Shown here: positions 26,444 to 35,522 of the stretch, one piece after another
Layout of the letters: each line of letters starts with the position of its first letter
Numbering within the stretch: position 1 is the stretch's first letter
From: Sungkyunkwania multivorans
Lineage (GTDB): Bacteria; Bacteroidota; Bacteroidia; Flavobacteriales; Flavobacteriaceae
Reading direction: 5' to 3'
DNA: 64,000 bases
Assembly: GCF_042675645.1 (NCBI RefSeq)
Contig: NZ_JBHTJH010000025.1
Location: forward strand, 71,476-135,475
The notes under the pieces: generated by a model
What the model was told of the DNA's origin: nothing
Databases searched by the model: none
The model's input: only the letters and a program-made list of their open reading frames with translations
Made by a program: the position numbers and the translations under genes

Positions 26444-27001
26444 ATGAGAAAAGGAATAATTTTACTAGGAGCAGCCATGGCTATGGTATTCACTTCGTGT
26501 AAGGACAACGCTGCTGAAAAGATCAAATCAGAAAATGTTGCCCAGGCAGCAGAACGTGACGCGGCAGCAAAGAATTTTCCTGTGATGAAATGGGATAAGG
26601 TAGAGCACGATTTTGGTACTATCAATGAGGGCGACAAAGTAGAAACTGTTTTTAAATTTACCAATACAGGAACCGCACCTCTCAAGATCGTTAGTGCTAA
26701 GGGAAGCTGTGGATGTACAGTACCGCAACCTCCTACAGAGGCCATCTTGCCAGGAGAATCCAACGAGATCAAGGTACAGTTCAACTCTGCCAATAAGCCA
26801 GGAAATCAGCAAAAGACGATTACGGTGATCGCCAATACAGAGACCGGTAGAGAGATCGTGCGAATCAAAGCGCAAGTGACTCCAGATCCAGAAAAGCAGA
26901 AACAACGCGACGAATTGGCAGCAAAGCGCAAAGCGCAACAGGCTGCATCAGCAACAAATACGAACACAACAACAGGTCACGAAGGCCACGATCATAACTA
27001 A
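26444..27001 (+). CDS. DUF1573 lipoprotein
   Basis: 185-residue exported protein with a lipoprotein signal; the lipobox ends at Cys19 (MVFTSC). The DUF1573 domain spans about 45-145: KVEHDFGTINEGDKVETVF, KFTNTGTAPLKIVSAKGSCG and a CGC pair in GSCGCTVPQPP. The tail is low-complexity with a His/Asp-rich end (GHEGHDHN) that could bind metal. Function unknown; DUF1573 has an Ig-like fold related to the ASPM/SPD-2/Hydin type. Its stop lies two bases before yajC, so the two are coupled. Confidence 0.87.
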   Translation: MRKGIILLGAAMAMVFTSCKDNAAEKIKSENVAQAAERDAAAKNFPVMKWDKVEHDFGTINEGDKVETVFKFTNTGTAPLKIVSAKGSCGCTVPQPPTEAILPGESNEIKVQFNSANKPGNQQKTITVIANTETGREIVRIKAQVTPDPEKQKQRDELAAKRKAQQAASATNTNTTTGHEGHDHN

Positions 27002-27003
27002 GA

Positions 27004-27294
27004 ATGGGAGAAGGATTTCAGGGTATGTTACCCTTTTTACTGATGTTCGTGGTGATCATATTTTTTATGGTCATTCCGGCTCAGCGGAGACAAAAGAAGG
27101 AAAAGAATTTTATAAATAGCCTTAAAAAAGGTGATCGTGTTATTACCAAGAGCGGCATGCACGCTAAGGTTTTGGAAGTAAATGACAAGGATAACAGTTG
27201 TGTTTTAGAGACCATGGCTGGCAAACTGAAGTTTGATCGTTCAGCGATTTCCATGGAAGCTTCAAGCCGACTGCAAACTGCTGTAAAAAAGTAA
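27004..27294 (+). CDS. yajC: Preprotein translocase subunit YajC
   Basis: 96-residue single-pass inner-membrane protein, accessory to SecDF. The hydrophobic segment MLPFLLMFVVIIFFMVIP is followed by RRQKKEKNFINSLKKGDRV and the conserved GMHAKV strand region. Length is normal. It follows the DUF1573 gene by two bases and is closed by a terminator at 27317. Confidence 0.94.
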   Translation: MGEGFQGMLPFLLMFVVIIFFMVIPAQRRQKKEKNFINSLKKGDRVITKSGMHAKVLEVNDKDNSCVLETMAGKLKFDRSAISMEASSRLQTAVKK

Positions 27295-27316
27295 TAAGTT
27301 CTTTCCAAGATATAGC

Positions 27317-27345
27317 AAAGCACCTCAAAACGAGGTGCTTTTTTT
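27317..27345 (+). terminator. Intrinsic terminator of the nusB-DUF1573-yajC operon
   Basis: Stem AAAGCACCTC / GAGGTGCTTT (27317-27326, 27332-27341), loop AAAAC, with Ts through 27345. It lies 23 bases after the yajC stop. Confidence 0.88.
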
Positions 27346-27435
27346 ATGTGTTCAAGTATCATGACCAGTGAGTGCGTTATTCATAAGTGGCTGAAATTCA
27401 TTATATTTAAGTAATCAACCATAACCTCTAAACAA

Positions 27436-30348
27436 ATGGCAAGACCAACGATTGCAATTATCGCGATGCTCTTTGGTGCACTCTTCTGTACCTGGGCACA
27501 GACCAAAACCGTTACTGGAACAGTGACAGACGAAGACAACCAACCACTACCCACTGTTTCGGTGGTGGTAAAGAATACCACCCGTGGTACCACTACAGAT
27601 TTTGATGGAAATTATTCAATAGACGTCTCTGAAGGAGAGGTTTTTGTTTTTAGCTATGTAGGTTTTGAAAATGCCGAAAGAACCGTCGGCAGTGCGTCGA
27701 CCATCAATGTGCAATTAAGTTCAGGATTGGCACTGGCAGAAGTACAGGTCGTGGGTACCCGTAATCCAAATAGGACCGCAGTTGACACGGCCGTTCCGGT
27801 AGATGTGATCGACGTCGCCGAACTGGCAGGAGCCGCACCACAGGTCAATTTAAACCAGATCCTTAATTATGTCGCACCTTCCTTCACCTCTAATACTCAG
27901 ACCATCTCTGATGGGACAGACCATATCGATCCCGCATCCCTGCGAGGCCTAGGACCCGACCAGGTCTTGGTACTGATCAACGGAAAGCGTAGACATACCT
28001 CTTCATTGGTCAATGTCAATGGTACCTTTGGCCGAGGTAATGTAGGTACTGACCTGAATGCGATTCCTGCAGCCTCTATTCAACGAATCGAAGTTTTACG
28101 AGATGGTGCAGCAGCGCAATATGGTTCTGATGCCATCGCTGGGGTCATCAATATCGTATTAAGAAAAGATACCGATGAGCTGAATGTCAATATTACCTCT
28201 GGAGCACATTTCTCTAAAAATTCCAATGGGCAAACCGGAGGCGTCGATGGAGCAACCACTAACATAAGTGCCAATTATGGTATTAAGCTTGGGGAAAAAG
28301 GGGGATATGTGAACTTTACTGGGGATTTTGACTATCGTGATTTTTATAGTCGTATGAAAGAGTGGGAAGGTAGCGTCTTTAATGCGTATAACGCCATTGA
28401 GTTTGTTGCGGCCAATGATGGTTTTGATATTTCCTTGTTGCCCGATGATATCGCAGAAATTCAGAATTACGGAGCGCAAGTGTCGCACTTCTCCACACAG
28501 CTGCAAAATGATATTGCCAACGCAAGTACCATTGCCGATCTTCAGGCCATCTTGGGTGTAGATGTTACCGATGCCGAATTGGCCGCTCGAGGGCAGGTAC
28601 GTAGCGATTATAACATGCGTGTCGGACAATCGGAGTTGCGAGGAGGACGATTTTTTGCCAATATGATGCTTCCGATGGACGAAGAGGGAACACAGCTCTA
28701 TTCATTTGCCGGAATCAGTAATAGAAAAGGAAACTCGGCAGGTTTCTATAGATTGCCAAATCAGTCAAGAACCTATACTCCAGCTTATATCAACGGTTTT
28801 TTACCCGAGATCAATTCGGATATCACCGATAAATCCGTAGCCGTAGGAATTAAAGGAGCGATCGGTGACTGGAATGTGGACCTAAGCAATACTTGGGGAC
28901 AGAATTCCTTTCAATATGTGATAGGTAACACCTCCAATGCCTCATTACAAAATGCAACACCAACGACTTTTGATGCAGGGGGATTTGCGTTCACTCAAAA
29001 TACCAGCAACCTCGACATCAGCCAATTCTATGATGAGATATTAGCTGGATTCAACGTTGCCTTTGGAGCAGAGTACCGGTTTGAAAACTACGAGATCATC
29101 GCAGGGGAGGAAGAATCCTATGGACAATATACCGATGACGGACAATTGATCACGTTGTTCAATCAGGCGCCTGCCGAAGATTTCTTTGGTAATCCTCGTC
29201 CAGGTGGCTCTCAGGTGTTTCCTGGTTTTAGTCCGAGCAACGAGCTTTCTAGGGGAAGAAGCAGTATTGCTGGGTATATCGACCTAGAAGCTGATATCAC
29301 AGAAACGATACTGGCCAGTTTTGCGACACGATTTGAGGACTATTCAGACTTTGGGTCCACAATCAACTTCAAAGTTTCTGGTCGCGTAAAAGCCACCGAC
29401 AATATCAATGTTCGGGCGGCTGCAAGTACCGGATTTCGAGCACCTCATTTGGCACAGTTGAATTTTAACTCTACCTCGACCATTTTTGACAACAATGGGA
29501 ATCCGCAAGAGGTCGGAACCTTTTCCAATGATAGTAGAGCGGCCAATTTGTTGGGAATCCCGCAACTGAAGGAAGAGACCTCTAAAAGTGTAAGCTTAGG
29601 GTTTACAGCTCAAATTCCAGACTACGATCTGTCGATCACCTTAGACGGTTATTTTGTTGCCATCGATGATCGTATCGTCTACACCGGTCAATTTGCAGGA
29701 CCAGGAACAGGCACGGAACTAGACATCCTGTTGGCCCAGGCCAATGCGAGTCGCGCTACGTTCTTTGCCAATGCCATCGATACCGAATCGAAAGGCTTGG
29801 ATGTCGTCATTACCCATAACATCCGGTTTGGATCCAATATGCAATTAAGATCTGATCTTGCAGGTACCTTCTCTCAAACTAGGAAAGTTGGTGATATCCA
29901 AGCTTCGCAGGTCTTAGAGGATGCCGGTTTGGTCGATACCTATTTTCCAGAAGACAGTAGAGTATATCTCGAAGAGGCCGTGCCACGGACCAAGGTGAAC
30001 CTTACCAACAGCTTTACCACCGATAAGTTCAATATCTTTTTGAGAAATGTATGGTTTGGAAAGGTCACCGAAGCCACGACCATTATAGAGCGTCAACAGG
30101 TTTTTGGTTCTAAATTGGTAACCGACCTATCTTTTGGCTATCAACTTGGAGAAAGCCTCACTGCCACGATCGGTGCCAACAATATATTCGACATCTATCC
30201 AGATAGAGCTGCCCAGGACCTAGAGCCTAATGTTGCTGGAGATCAAAATAACAGAAGTAGTGGGCGTTTCGATTGGTCGCGTCGATCGCAACAATTTGGT
30301 ATCGGAGGAAGATTCCTCTTTGCTAGATTGTCATTCTCGCTAGATTAA
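27436..30348 (+). CDS. TonB-dependent receptor with carboxypeptidase-regulatory-like N-terminus
   Basis: 970-residue outer-membrane receptor. Order: signal peptide ending near residue 22 (FCTWAQ); a CarboxypepD_reg-like/TTD domain (about 24-105, VTGTVTDEDNQPLPTVSVVV); plug domain (VPVDVIDVAELAGAAPQVNL, LRGLGPDQVLVLINGKRRH, RIEVLRDGAAAQYGSDAIAG); then a beta barrel to the C-terminus. It resembles large FhuA/CirA-like receptors more than SusC: there is no SusD-like gene next to it. The cargo cannot be predicted. It has its own transcription unit, ending at a dispersed palindromic repeat. Confidence 0.9.
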   Translation: MARPTIAIIAMLFGALFCTWAQTKTVTGTVTDEDNQPLPTVSVVVKNTTRGTTTDFDGNYSIDVSEGEVFVFSYVGFENAERTVGSASTINVQLSSGLALAEVQVVGTRNPNRTAVDTAVPVDVIDVAELAGAAPQVNLNQILNYVAPSFTSNTQTISDGTDHIDPASLRGLGPDQVLVLINGKRRHTSSLVNVNGTFGRGNVGTDLNAIPAASIQRIEVLRDGAAAQYGSDAIAGVINIVLRKDTDELNVNITSGAHFSKNSNGQTGGVDGATTNISANYGIKLGEKGGYVNFTGDFDYRDFYSRMKEWEGSVFNAYNAIEFVAANDGFDISLLPDDIAEIQNYGAQVSHFSTQLQNDIANASTIADLQAILGVDVTDAELAARGQVRSDYNMRVGQSELRGGRFFANMMLPMDEEGTQLYSFAGISNRKGNSAGFYRLPNQSRTYTPAYINGFLPEINSDITDKSVAVGIKGAIGDWNVDLSNTWGQNSFQYVIGNTSNASLQNATPTTFDAGGFAFTQNTSNLDISQFYDEILAGFNVAFGAEYRFENYEIIAGEEESYGQYTDDGQLITLFNQAPAEDFFGNPRPGGSQVFPGFSPSNELSRGRSSIAGYIDLEADITETILASFATRFEDYSDFGSTINFKVSGRVKATDNINVRAAASTGFRAPHLAQLNFNSTSTIFDNNGNPQEVGTFSNDSRAANLLGIPQLKEETSKSVSLGFTAQIPDYDLSITLDGYFVAIDDRIVYTGQFAGPGTGTELDILLAQANASRATFFANAIDTESKGLDVVITHNIRFGSNMQLRSDLAGTFSQTRKVGDIQASQVLEDAGLVDTYFPEDSRVYLEEAVPRTKVNLTNSFTTDKFNIFLRNVWFGKVTEATTIIERQQVFGSKLVTDLSFGYQLGESLTATIGANNIFDIYPDRAAQDLEPNVAGDQNNRSSGRFDWSRRSQQFGIGGRFLFARLSFSLD

Positions 30349-30377
30349 GATAGTTTATTCTACTCAAAGAATAAAAT

Positions 30378-30508
30378 GAGGTTGTCTAAAAAATTGTCAT
30401 TCCGAGTGTAGCGAAGGAATCTGTTTGATTTAAGTTAGCGATAAACAGATTACTTCTGCCGAAGTCTCGGCCTCGTAATGACCATATGTCAATTTTTTAG
30501 ACAACCTC
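30378..30508. repeat. Nested palindromic dispersed repeat, copy B
   Basis: 131 bases with near-perfect terminal inverted repeats: GAGGTTGTCTAAAAAATTG at the left against CAATTTTTTAGACAACCTC at the right. Inner arms GTCATTCCGAG...GAAGGAATCTGTTT and AAACAGATTACTTC...GTAATGAC echo copy A (16986-17134). It lies between convergent genes (TonB receptor and YdeI-like), where a bidirectional terminator would be useful. Confidence 0.85.
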
Positions 30509-30516
30509 TTTATCGA

Positions 30517-31119
30517 TTAGCAGTTACGATATTTATCATTGAGCCCAATGCCGTCTTTGATCATTGGAATGATCTTCTCTAGCCGACTTAACTTTGTGGC
30601 TTCTCGTTTTGCCGCAGCGATATATTCTGAGAACTCCCGTTGTTTAAAAGGTGTGAATTTATCGAAAGCGATTTTCAAACTAGCGTCTCTAGAAAATGCA
30701 TCGACCAATTCAGGTGGAACCGAAGCAGTTTTTTTCTTTTGAGGTTTTATTTCCTTGCCGTCTTTCTGATTTTGAATCGCCTCATGCAAATATGCCTTTA
30801 TCGGCTTTTCTTGCTTAGCTATTTCTTCGATGGACTGAAATCGCCATTGCCGCAGCGCAACAGTTTTCTCTTCCTGCGCATTGATCAATACATTTTTCTC
30901 GTCTTTCAGAAAGACGCCTTGAAAAAACCAGATTCCAACATAGGACTTGAAGGCTCCAATACCAGCGACGTTTTTCCCATTTACGGTGTAAGTGGGGATA
31001 CTCCATTTTAGGGTCTCTATCATTTCAGTGGTATCAAAGATGGCCCTCAGCATATTTATGGCAGGTATCCATTCACCTTGAGCACTGATATAATCGTCTA
31101 CAGTACTATATTTTTTCAT
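30517..31119 (-). CDS. YdeI/OmdA-like family protein (DUF1801 plus bacteriocin-protection tail)
   Basis: 200-residue cytoplasmic protein. Residues about 10-110 read as the DUF1801 fold (WIPAINMLRAIFDTT, TLKWSIPTYTVNGKNVAGI, FKSYVGIWFFQG). The C-terminal third (VPPELVDAFSRDASLKIAFD, FTPFKQREFSEYI, REATKLSRLEKI) is the YdeI/OmdA 'bacteriocin-protection' segment. The ATG at 31119 begins MKKYSTVDDY; upstream in-frame starts overlap a palindrome. Molecular function is unknown. It ends 9 bases from repeat B. Confidence 0.8.
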   Translation of the reverse strand: MKKYSTVDDYISAQGEWIPAINMLRAIFDTTEMIETLKWSIPTYTVNGKNVAGIGAFKSYVGIWFFQGVFLKDEKNVLINAQEEKTVALRQWRFQSIEEIAKQEKPIKAYLHEAIQNQKDGKEIKPQKKKTASVPPELVDAFSRDASLKIAFDKFTPFKQREFSEYIAAAKREATKLSRLEKIIPMIKDGIGLNDKYRNC

Positions 31120-31148
31120 AAAAAACATCTTTTTTTCATTCCCTTGAA

Positions 31149-31174
31149 CCTGCCTGTCGGCAGACAATGGCAGG
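31149..31174. repeat. Short GC-rich palindrome
   Basis: CCTGCC at 31149 and GGCAGG ending at 31174 enclose the inner arms TGTC/GACA around GGCA, a near-perfect 26-base palindrome in an AT-rich spacer between two - strand genes. It resembles small dispersed palindromes of Bacteroidota. It could end DNA-element copies or form an mRNA hairpin upstream of the YdeI-like start. Confidence 0.5.
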
Positions 31175-31242
31175 AATCTATTTTTTATGTCTTGATGATG
31201 GACTTCATCGCATCCTCAATTTCTTTTGAATACATTATCCAA

Positions 31243-31743
31243 TCACCAATTTCCGGCGTATCTAAGGTCTTCGCCCTGCTGTTTAAGCAGTTCGAATCTG
31301 TACCGCAGAATTTGTCGGATATGTAAATAATCGTGTGCCAACCAATTTACCAAATATGTCCTAGCGGTCATTCGGCCTAGTTTTGGATGTGTAAAACCAT
31401 TTTCCCAAGGTGCGTCTTTCAAACCGCGCAACCAATCGATCGATCGATCTCTTTCAGCATTGAACTTTAACAACATTTCGTTATAATCCTGTTCCGAATA
31501 ATCTCGCTCAACGACCCACACTATGGGATCGAAGGGAGGTGGGGTCTCATCAGGTCTTTCCAAACACCACTGTGTTCTAAAGCGAAAATCATCCCGTTCC
31601 TCGTCATACAGATGACAAACGATCTCTAACAGGCACCATTTTTCTGGAGAAGGTCGCCATAGCTGTCGCTGTTGGTTGATATTCTTTAATAGTCCAACAA
31701 AGACTTCGCGATTATTTGCAAGTTGTTCGATTATATCTTTCAT
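31243..31743 (-). CDS. DinB-family protein
   Basis: 166-residue four-helix-bundle protein of the DinB superfamily. Expected metal-binding histidines appear in LLEIVCHLYDEERDDF and in NWLAHDYLHIRQILR. The ATG at 31743 gives MKDIIEQLANNREVF, a normal DinB start, and leaves 19 bases after the upstream fusion gene; starting at 31782 would overlap that gene. The substrate is unknown. DinB relatives use small thiols or hydrolyse small molecules, but this is not visible here. Probably cotranscribed with the kinase/PLP fusion. Confidence 0.82.
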   Translation of the reverse strand: MKDIIEQLANNREVFVGLLKNINQQRQLWRPSPEKWCLLEIVCHLYDEERDDFRFRTQWCLERPDETPPPFDPIVWVVERDYSEQDYNEMLLKFNAERDRSIDWLRGLKDAPWENGFTHPKLGRMTARTYLVNWLAHDYLHIRQILRYRFELLKQQGEDLRYAGNW

Positions 31744-31762
31744 AGTTAAACTTTTTAGCGGT

Positions 31763-34021
31763 CTATTGGTAATACTTGCCAAGTATATGGTCTATAGTGT
31801 CTACTACTTCTTTTGCATTCTCTGAACTGAAACAGAGGGGAGGTTTGGTCTTTAGCACACTGTCAAAAGGACCATCGGTACTGATCAAGATGTGCCGCTT
31901 GCGGAGTTCATTCTTAATGTACTGCGCAATCTGGTGATTTTGTTTCAATGTTTTTTCGCTGATGATTTCCAAGCCCAAAAAAAGTCCACTTCCACGAACA
32001 TCGCCAATACAGGGATATTTTTGCTTCAAATCCCCTAACAACTTAGTGTAGCACAGCCCAACATTCTTAGCATTCGATTGCAAGTTTTCCTCTTCTATAG
32101 TTTCTAAAACGGCCATACCTATGGCACAAGAAACGGGATTGCCCCCAAAAGAGCTGAAGAATTCAACACCTTTGGCAAAGGAATCGGCAATTTCTTGTGT
32201 GCAAACAACAGCGCCCATCGGATGTCCATTGCCTATCGGTTTCCCAAGGATGACCATGTCTGGAATTACCTCCTGAGCTTCAAAACCCCAGAAATGATCT
32301 CCTAAGCGTCCAAATCCGGTCTGTACTTCGTCACTGATACAAATTCCTCCATTTGCCCTGATTGCAGGATACAGTTCTTTTAAATAGCCTTTTGCCAATG
32401 GCACTTGTCCGCCACAACCTACGATAGGCTCACTTATAAATGCGGCGACAGCCATTTCACTTTCTTGCAGCAATGCAATGGCATCTTTGGCATATAGACT
32501 TCCAGCATCTTCATTTTTGTATTTCCCCCAATAGGTGTCAGGAATGGGCGTCTTTAAAATATGACCTTTCTGACCTTGTCCCTTTGGATTGCTGAATTTA
32601 TAATCGCTAACATCGATGGACGTTTGCGTGTTACCATGATATCCGTGTTCTGTTACCATAATGCCATCCCATTGCGTATGCGCCTTGGCCATCCGGATGG
32701 CGAGGTCGCTGGCGGCACTTCCCGAATTGACGAGGAATATCTTATTTAAGCTCTTTGGGAAATAGGAAAGTAGTTTTTCGGCATATGCTGGCAAAAGATC
32801 ATAGAGATAGCGAGTATTCGTATTTAGCTGAGCCATTTGCCGCTGACCCGCTTCGACCACCTTAGGATGACAATGTCCAACGTGGGGAATGTTGTTGTAG
32901 GCATCCAAAAAAGTATTTCCATATCCATCGTACATATACTGAAAGGCCGCCTTTTGCACAAAAATTGGGGATTGATAACTTATCGATAAGTTCTCCCCAA
33001 AATAGTCTTTGCGTCTTTCTATGTGCCAATCAATAGATTTCGGTGCTTTTGATTCAAAACCTGCCGCCTTTCTGAAGGTAAGTAGCGCTTTTTTTGGATT
33101 GATGCGTAACCAGCGATGCAGCATTCGCCAGGCTGGTTTTTCGCTTACAGAAATGTATTCGTTCCCAGGGTCGTCCTTTTTTGCTTGCGCAGAATTACAG
33201 ACGCTGATGCATAGTCTGGCAGCGATCAAATAGTATAGAACCTCGAGTTCGTTTTCTTCCAACGGTAATGTCTTGTGATAGCCCTTAATGATCGGAATTG
33301 CCCAAGACAAGGGGTCTTCCTTGTCATAGCAGGCATAGGTGATCGCCACGGCCAATTCGTTGATAAGAAACGAATGCGCGATATCACCAAAATCGATGAT
33401 ACCAGAAACCTTCCCATCTTTGATCAGGACATTCCACTCGTTGGCGTCGTTGTGTATAATACTTTTTCTAAGTTCGTGTTGTTTTGGAACGACCTGCTGT
33501 TCGAATTGCCCAATAAAATAGTTTACGATATTTCTGTGGTGGGCATCATCGATCGCTGGCACCATTTTTTTGACCAATGGCAAGTATTGTATATCCCATT
33601 CCCATTGCCTTGCACTTATGGTATCATTTCTAAGTGACAGTAACCTTTTATCCAGACGGGCCAAAAATACACCCAATGACTTAAAAAGGGTTTTGGAATG
33701 ATCCACATCCCCCAAAAACCGACCCTCGAGAAAACTTAGTTTTCTGTAAATACTAGGGTGGTCACCGAAGTTCTCCAAACCTATATAGCTGTCTTTTTTT
33801 ACGGGAATAGGCAGTGGGGTCTCTAGATCCAGGTCCTGGACAAACAATAGCACCTCATTCTGTGCTTTGACCATTGCAAGTGTTTCCGCGCTATGCTCAT
33901 AGGTCTTAAAGATGAAGTTTCCAGAGTCCGTTTCTACTTTATAATTGGCATTCGCATAGCCATCCAATTTTTTAACGGTTGTAATTGGTGACTCGAAATA
34001 GGGTTGTAGAAGCGTTTTCAC
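31763..34021 (-). CDS. Fused APH-type kinase and class III PLP-dependent aminotransferase/phospho-lyase
   Basis: 752-residue bifunctional cytoplasmic protein. Residues 1-300 form an aminoglycoside-phosphotransferase-like small-molecule kinase: catalytic loop HNDANEWN (His190, Asp192, Asn197) and DFG at 210-212. Residues about 335-752 are a class III PLP enzyme: SGSAASDLAIRMAK, PLP-ring Asp in SDEVQTGFGR (564) and Schiff-base Lys in GKPIGNGHPMGA (594). The human counterparts are two proteins, hydroxylysine kinase and the ammoniophospholyases for phosphohydroxylysine and phosphoethanolamine, so I infer phosphorylation of an amino alcohol and then elimination of ammonia and phosphate. The extra M23-like domain found in some relatives is absent. 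The start is a GTG; no in-frame ATG exists before the pepT stop. Confidence 0.85.
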   Translation of the reverse strand: MKTLLQPYFESPITTVKKLDGYANANYKVETDSGNFIFKTYEHSAETLAMVKAQNEVLLFVQDLDLETPLPIPVKKDSYIGLENFGDHPSIYRKLSFLEGRFLGDVDHSKTLFKSLGVFLARLDKRLLSLRNDTISARQWEWDIQYLPLVKKMVPAIDDAHHRNIVNYFIGQFEQQVVPKQHELRKSIIHNDANEWNVLIKDGKVSGIIDFGDIAHSFLINELAVAITYACYDKEDPLSWAIPIIKGYHKTLPLEENELEVLYYLIAARLCISVCNSAQAKKDDPGNEYISVSEKPAWRMLHRWLRINPKKALLTFRKAAGFESKAPKSIDWHIERRKDYFGENLSISYQSPIFVQKAAFQYMYDGYGNTFLDAYNNIPHVGHCHPKVVEAGQRQMAQLNTNTRYLYDLLPAYAEKLLSYFPKSLNKIFLVNSGSAASDLAIRMAKAHTQWDGIMVTEHGYHGNTQTSIDVSDYKFSNPKGQGQKGHILKTPIPDTYWGKYKNEDAGSLYAKDAIALLQESEMAVAAFISEPIVGCGGQVPLAKGYLKELYPAIRANGGICISDEVQTGFGRLGDHFWGFEAQEVIPDMVILGKPIGNGHPMGAVVCTQEIADSFAKGVEFFSSFGGNPVSCAIGMAVLETIEEENLQSNAKNVGLCYTKLLGDLKQKYPCIGDVRGSGLFLGLEIISEKTLKQNHQIAQYIKNELRKRHILISTDGPFDSVLKTKPPLCFSSENAKEVVDTIDHILGKYYQ

Positions 34022-34066
34022 GGTTGTTGGTTGTTGGTGTCTCTGCTATTGGTTTTCTACAGTTGT

Positions 34067-35311
34067 TTAGCGATCAAATTTTTCAGCAGTAAGTTCGGCG
34101 ATCTTGACGATGACTTCGGTAGCTTTTATCATACTTTCAACGGGAACATACTCGTATCTACCATGGAAATTATGTCCACCAGCAAAAATATTAGGACACG
34201 GAAGTCCCATATAACTCAATTGAGAGCCGTCGGTGCCACCTCTAATGGCCTTTATGAGCGGTTTTATACCAAGTTCTTTCATCGCCTCTTCTGCAATAGC
34301 TACGATATGCATTACCGGTTCCACCTTTTCCCGCATATTGTAATATTGGTCTTTCAGTTCAAGTTCTATCACAGCTCTTCCATAGGCTTTGTTCATGGTC
34401 GCCGCGATCTCTTGTATCAACGCTTTCCGATCTTCAAATTTCTGACGGTCATGATCCCGAATGATATATTCTAGATGGGTCTCTTCTACCTTACCACTTA
34501 TGGAATACAAGTGGAAAAATCCTTCATAGCCCTCAGTTTCCTGTGGGATCTCATATTGTGGAAGTGCAGCGATGAATTCGTTGGCGATAAGCATGGAATT
34601 CACCATCTTTCCTTTTGCATAGCCAGGGTGAACGATCTTCCCCTTCACTTTTACCTTGGCTCCCGCAGCATTGAAATTTTCATATTCCAACTCGCCGATC
34701 TGGCTACCATCCATGGTATAGGCCCAATCGGCTCCAAATTTCTCGACATCAAACTTATGAGCACCACGTCCAATCTCTTCGTCGGGAGTAAAGCCCACAC
34801 GTATTTTCCCATGTTTAATTTCAGGGTGGGCAAGCAGGTATTTCATGGCCTCCATGATCTCTGTGATACCTGCTTTATCATCTGCACCGAGTAAGGTAGT
34901 TCCGTCTGTGGTGATCAATGTCTGACCTTTGTACAGCAACAGATCTTCAAAATAATCTGGTGAAAGCACGATATTTTCCTTCGCATCCAATACGATATCT
35001 TTTCCATCATAATTTTCGATGATCTGAGGGTTTACATTGGCGCCAGTATAATCTGGTGTGGTGTCGAAATGTGAAATAAAGCCGATCGTTGGAACTTCAT
35101 GTCCAACATTGCTAGGCAAGGTGGCCATGACATAGGCATTCTTATCTATAGAAACGTCTTCCATCCCCATTCCCTCTAGTTCTTTGGCAAGTTTTTTGGC
35201 CAGGTTCCACTGTTTCTCAGAGCTGGGAGTCGTCTCACTATTGGGGTCAGATTCGGTGTCAATGGTCACATAACTTATAAAACGGGCTATGAGTTTTTGT
35301 TTATCGATCAT
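34067..35311 (-). CDS. pepT: Peptidase T (tripeptide aminopeptidase)
   Basis: Cytoplasmic M20B zinc aminopeptidase that removes N-terminal residues from tripeptides, 414 residues. Metal and catalytic motifs are in sequence: FISHFDTTPDYTG (first His and Asp), LLGADDKAGITE (bridging Asp), FTPDEEIGRGAH (catalytic Glu pair), and GGTDGSQLSYMG and HNFHGRYE near the C-terminus. Length and motif order match PepT from other bacteria. It is the first gene of the - strand run ending at 31243; the gap to the fusion gene is 45 bases. Confidence 0.95.
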   Translation of the reverse strand: MIDKQKLIARFISYVTIDTESDPNSETTPSSEKQWNLAKKLAKELEGMGMEDVSIDKNAYVMATLPSNVGHEVPTIGFISHFDTTPDYTGANVNPQIIENYDGKDIVLDAKENIVLSPDYFEDLLLYKGQTLITTDGTTLLGADDKAGITEIMEAMKYLLAHPEIKHGKIRVGFTPDEEIGRGAHKFDVEKFGADWAYTMDGSQIGELEYENFNAAGAKVKVKGKIVHPGYAKGKMVNSMLIANEFIAALPQYEIPQETEGYEGFFHLYSISGKVEETHLEYIIRDHDRQKFEDRKALIQEIAATMNKAYGRAVIELELKDQYYNMREKVEPVMHIVAIAEEAMKELGIKPLIKAIRGGTDGSQLSYMGLPCPNIFAGGHNFHGRYEYVPVESMIKATEVIVKIAELTAEKFDR

Positions 35312-35404
35312 GAAGAAAATTTTAGTTCTTCAAAAATAGCGATTTAGATGAGGAACTATTCTATACTTTTCAAACTTTGAAAAAGCTATTGATCCAAAGA
35401 ATTC

Positions 35405-35475
35405 CTCGAGGCGCTGCCCATAAGCTCCGCCTTCGGACCAGTCTCGAGATACCTGCCCGCCACAAGTAGGGTCGG
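35405..35475. repeat. Possible dispersed repeat fragment
   Basis: GC-rich stretch in the AT-rich spacer 35312-35522. Two CTCGAG sites (35405-35410, 35443-35448) bracket CTCCGCCTTCGGACCAG, followed by CCTGCCCGCC. It looks like the short mobile-type repeats seen between flavobacterial genes, but only this one copy is seen in the window. Confidence 0.35.
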
Positions 35476-35522
35476 TTTCAAGAAATTTTTATTACCTATT
35501 TTTGCGCAAACAATACAATTAG

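Noticed and set aside
28159..28629. 156-residue - strand frame opposite the TonB-dependent receptor
   Set aside because: Shadow frame inside a supported gene.
31285..31305. TTCGAATC word resembling a tRNA T-loop
   Set aside because: Lies inside the DinB coding sequence, and no acceptor stem or anticodon arm can be built around it. I found no tRNA gene in the window.
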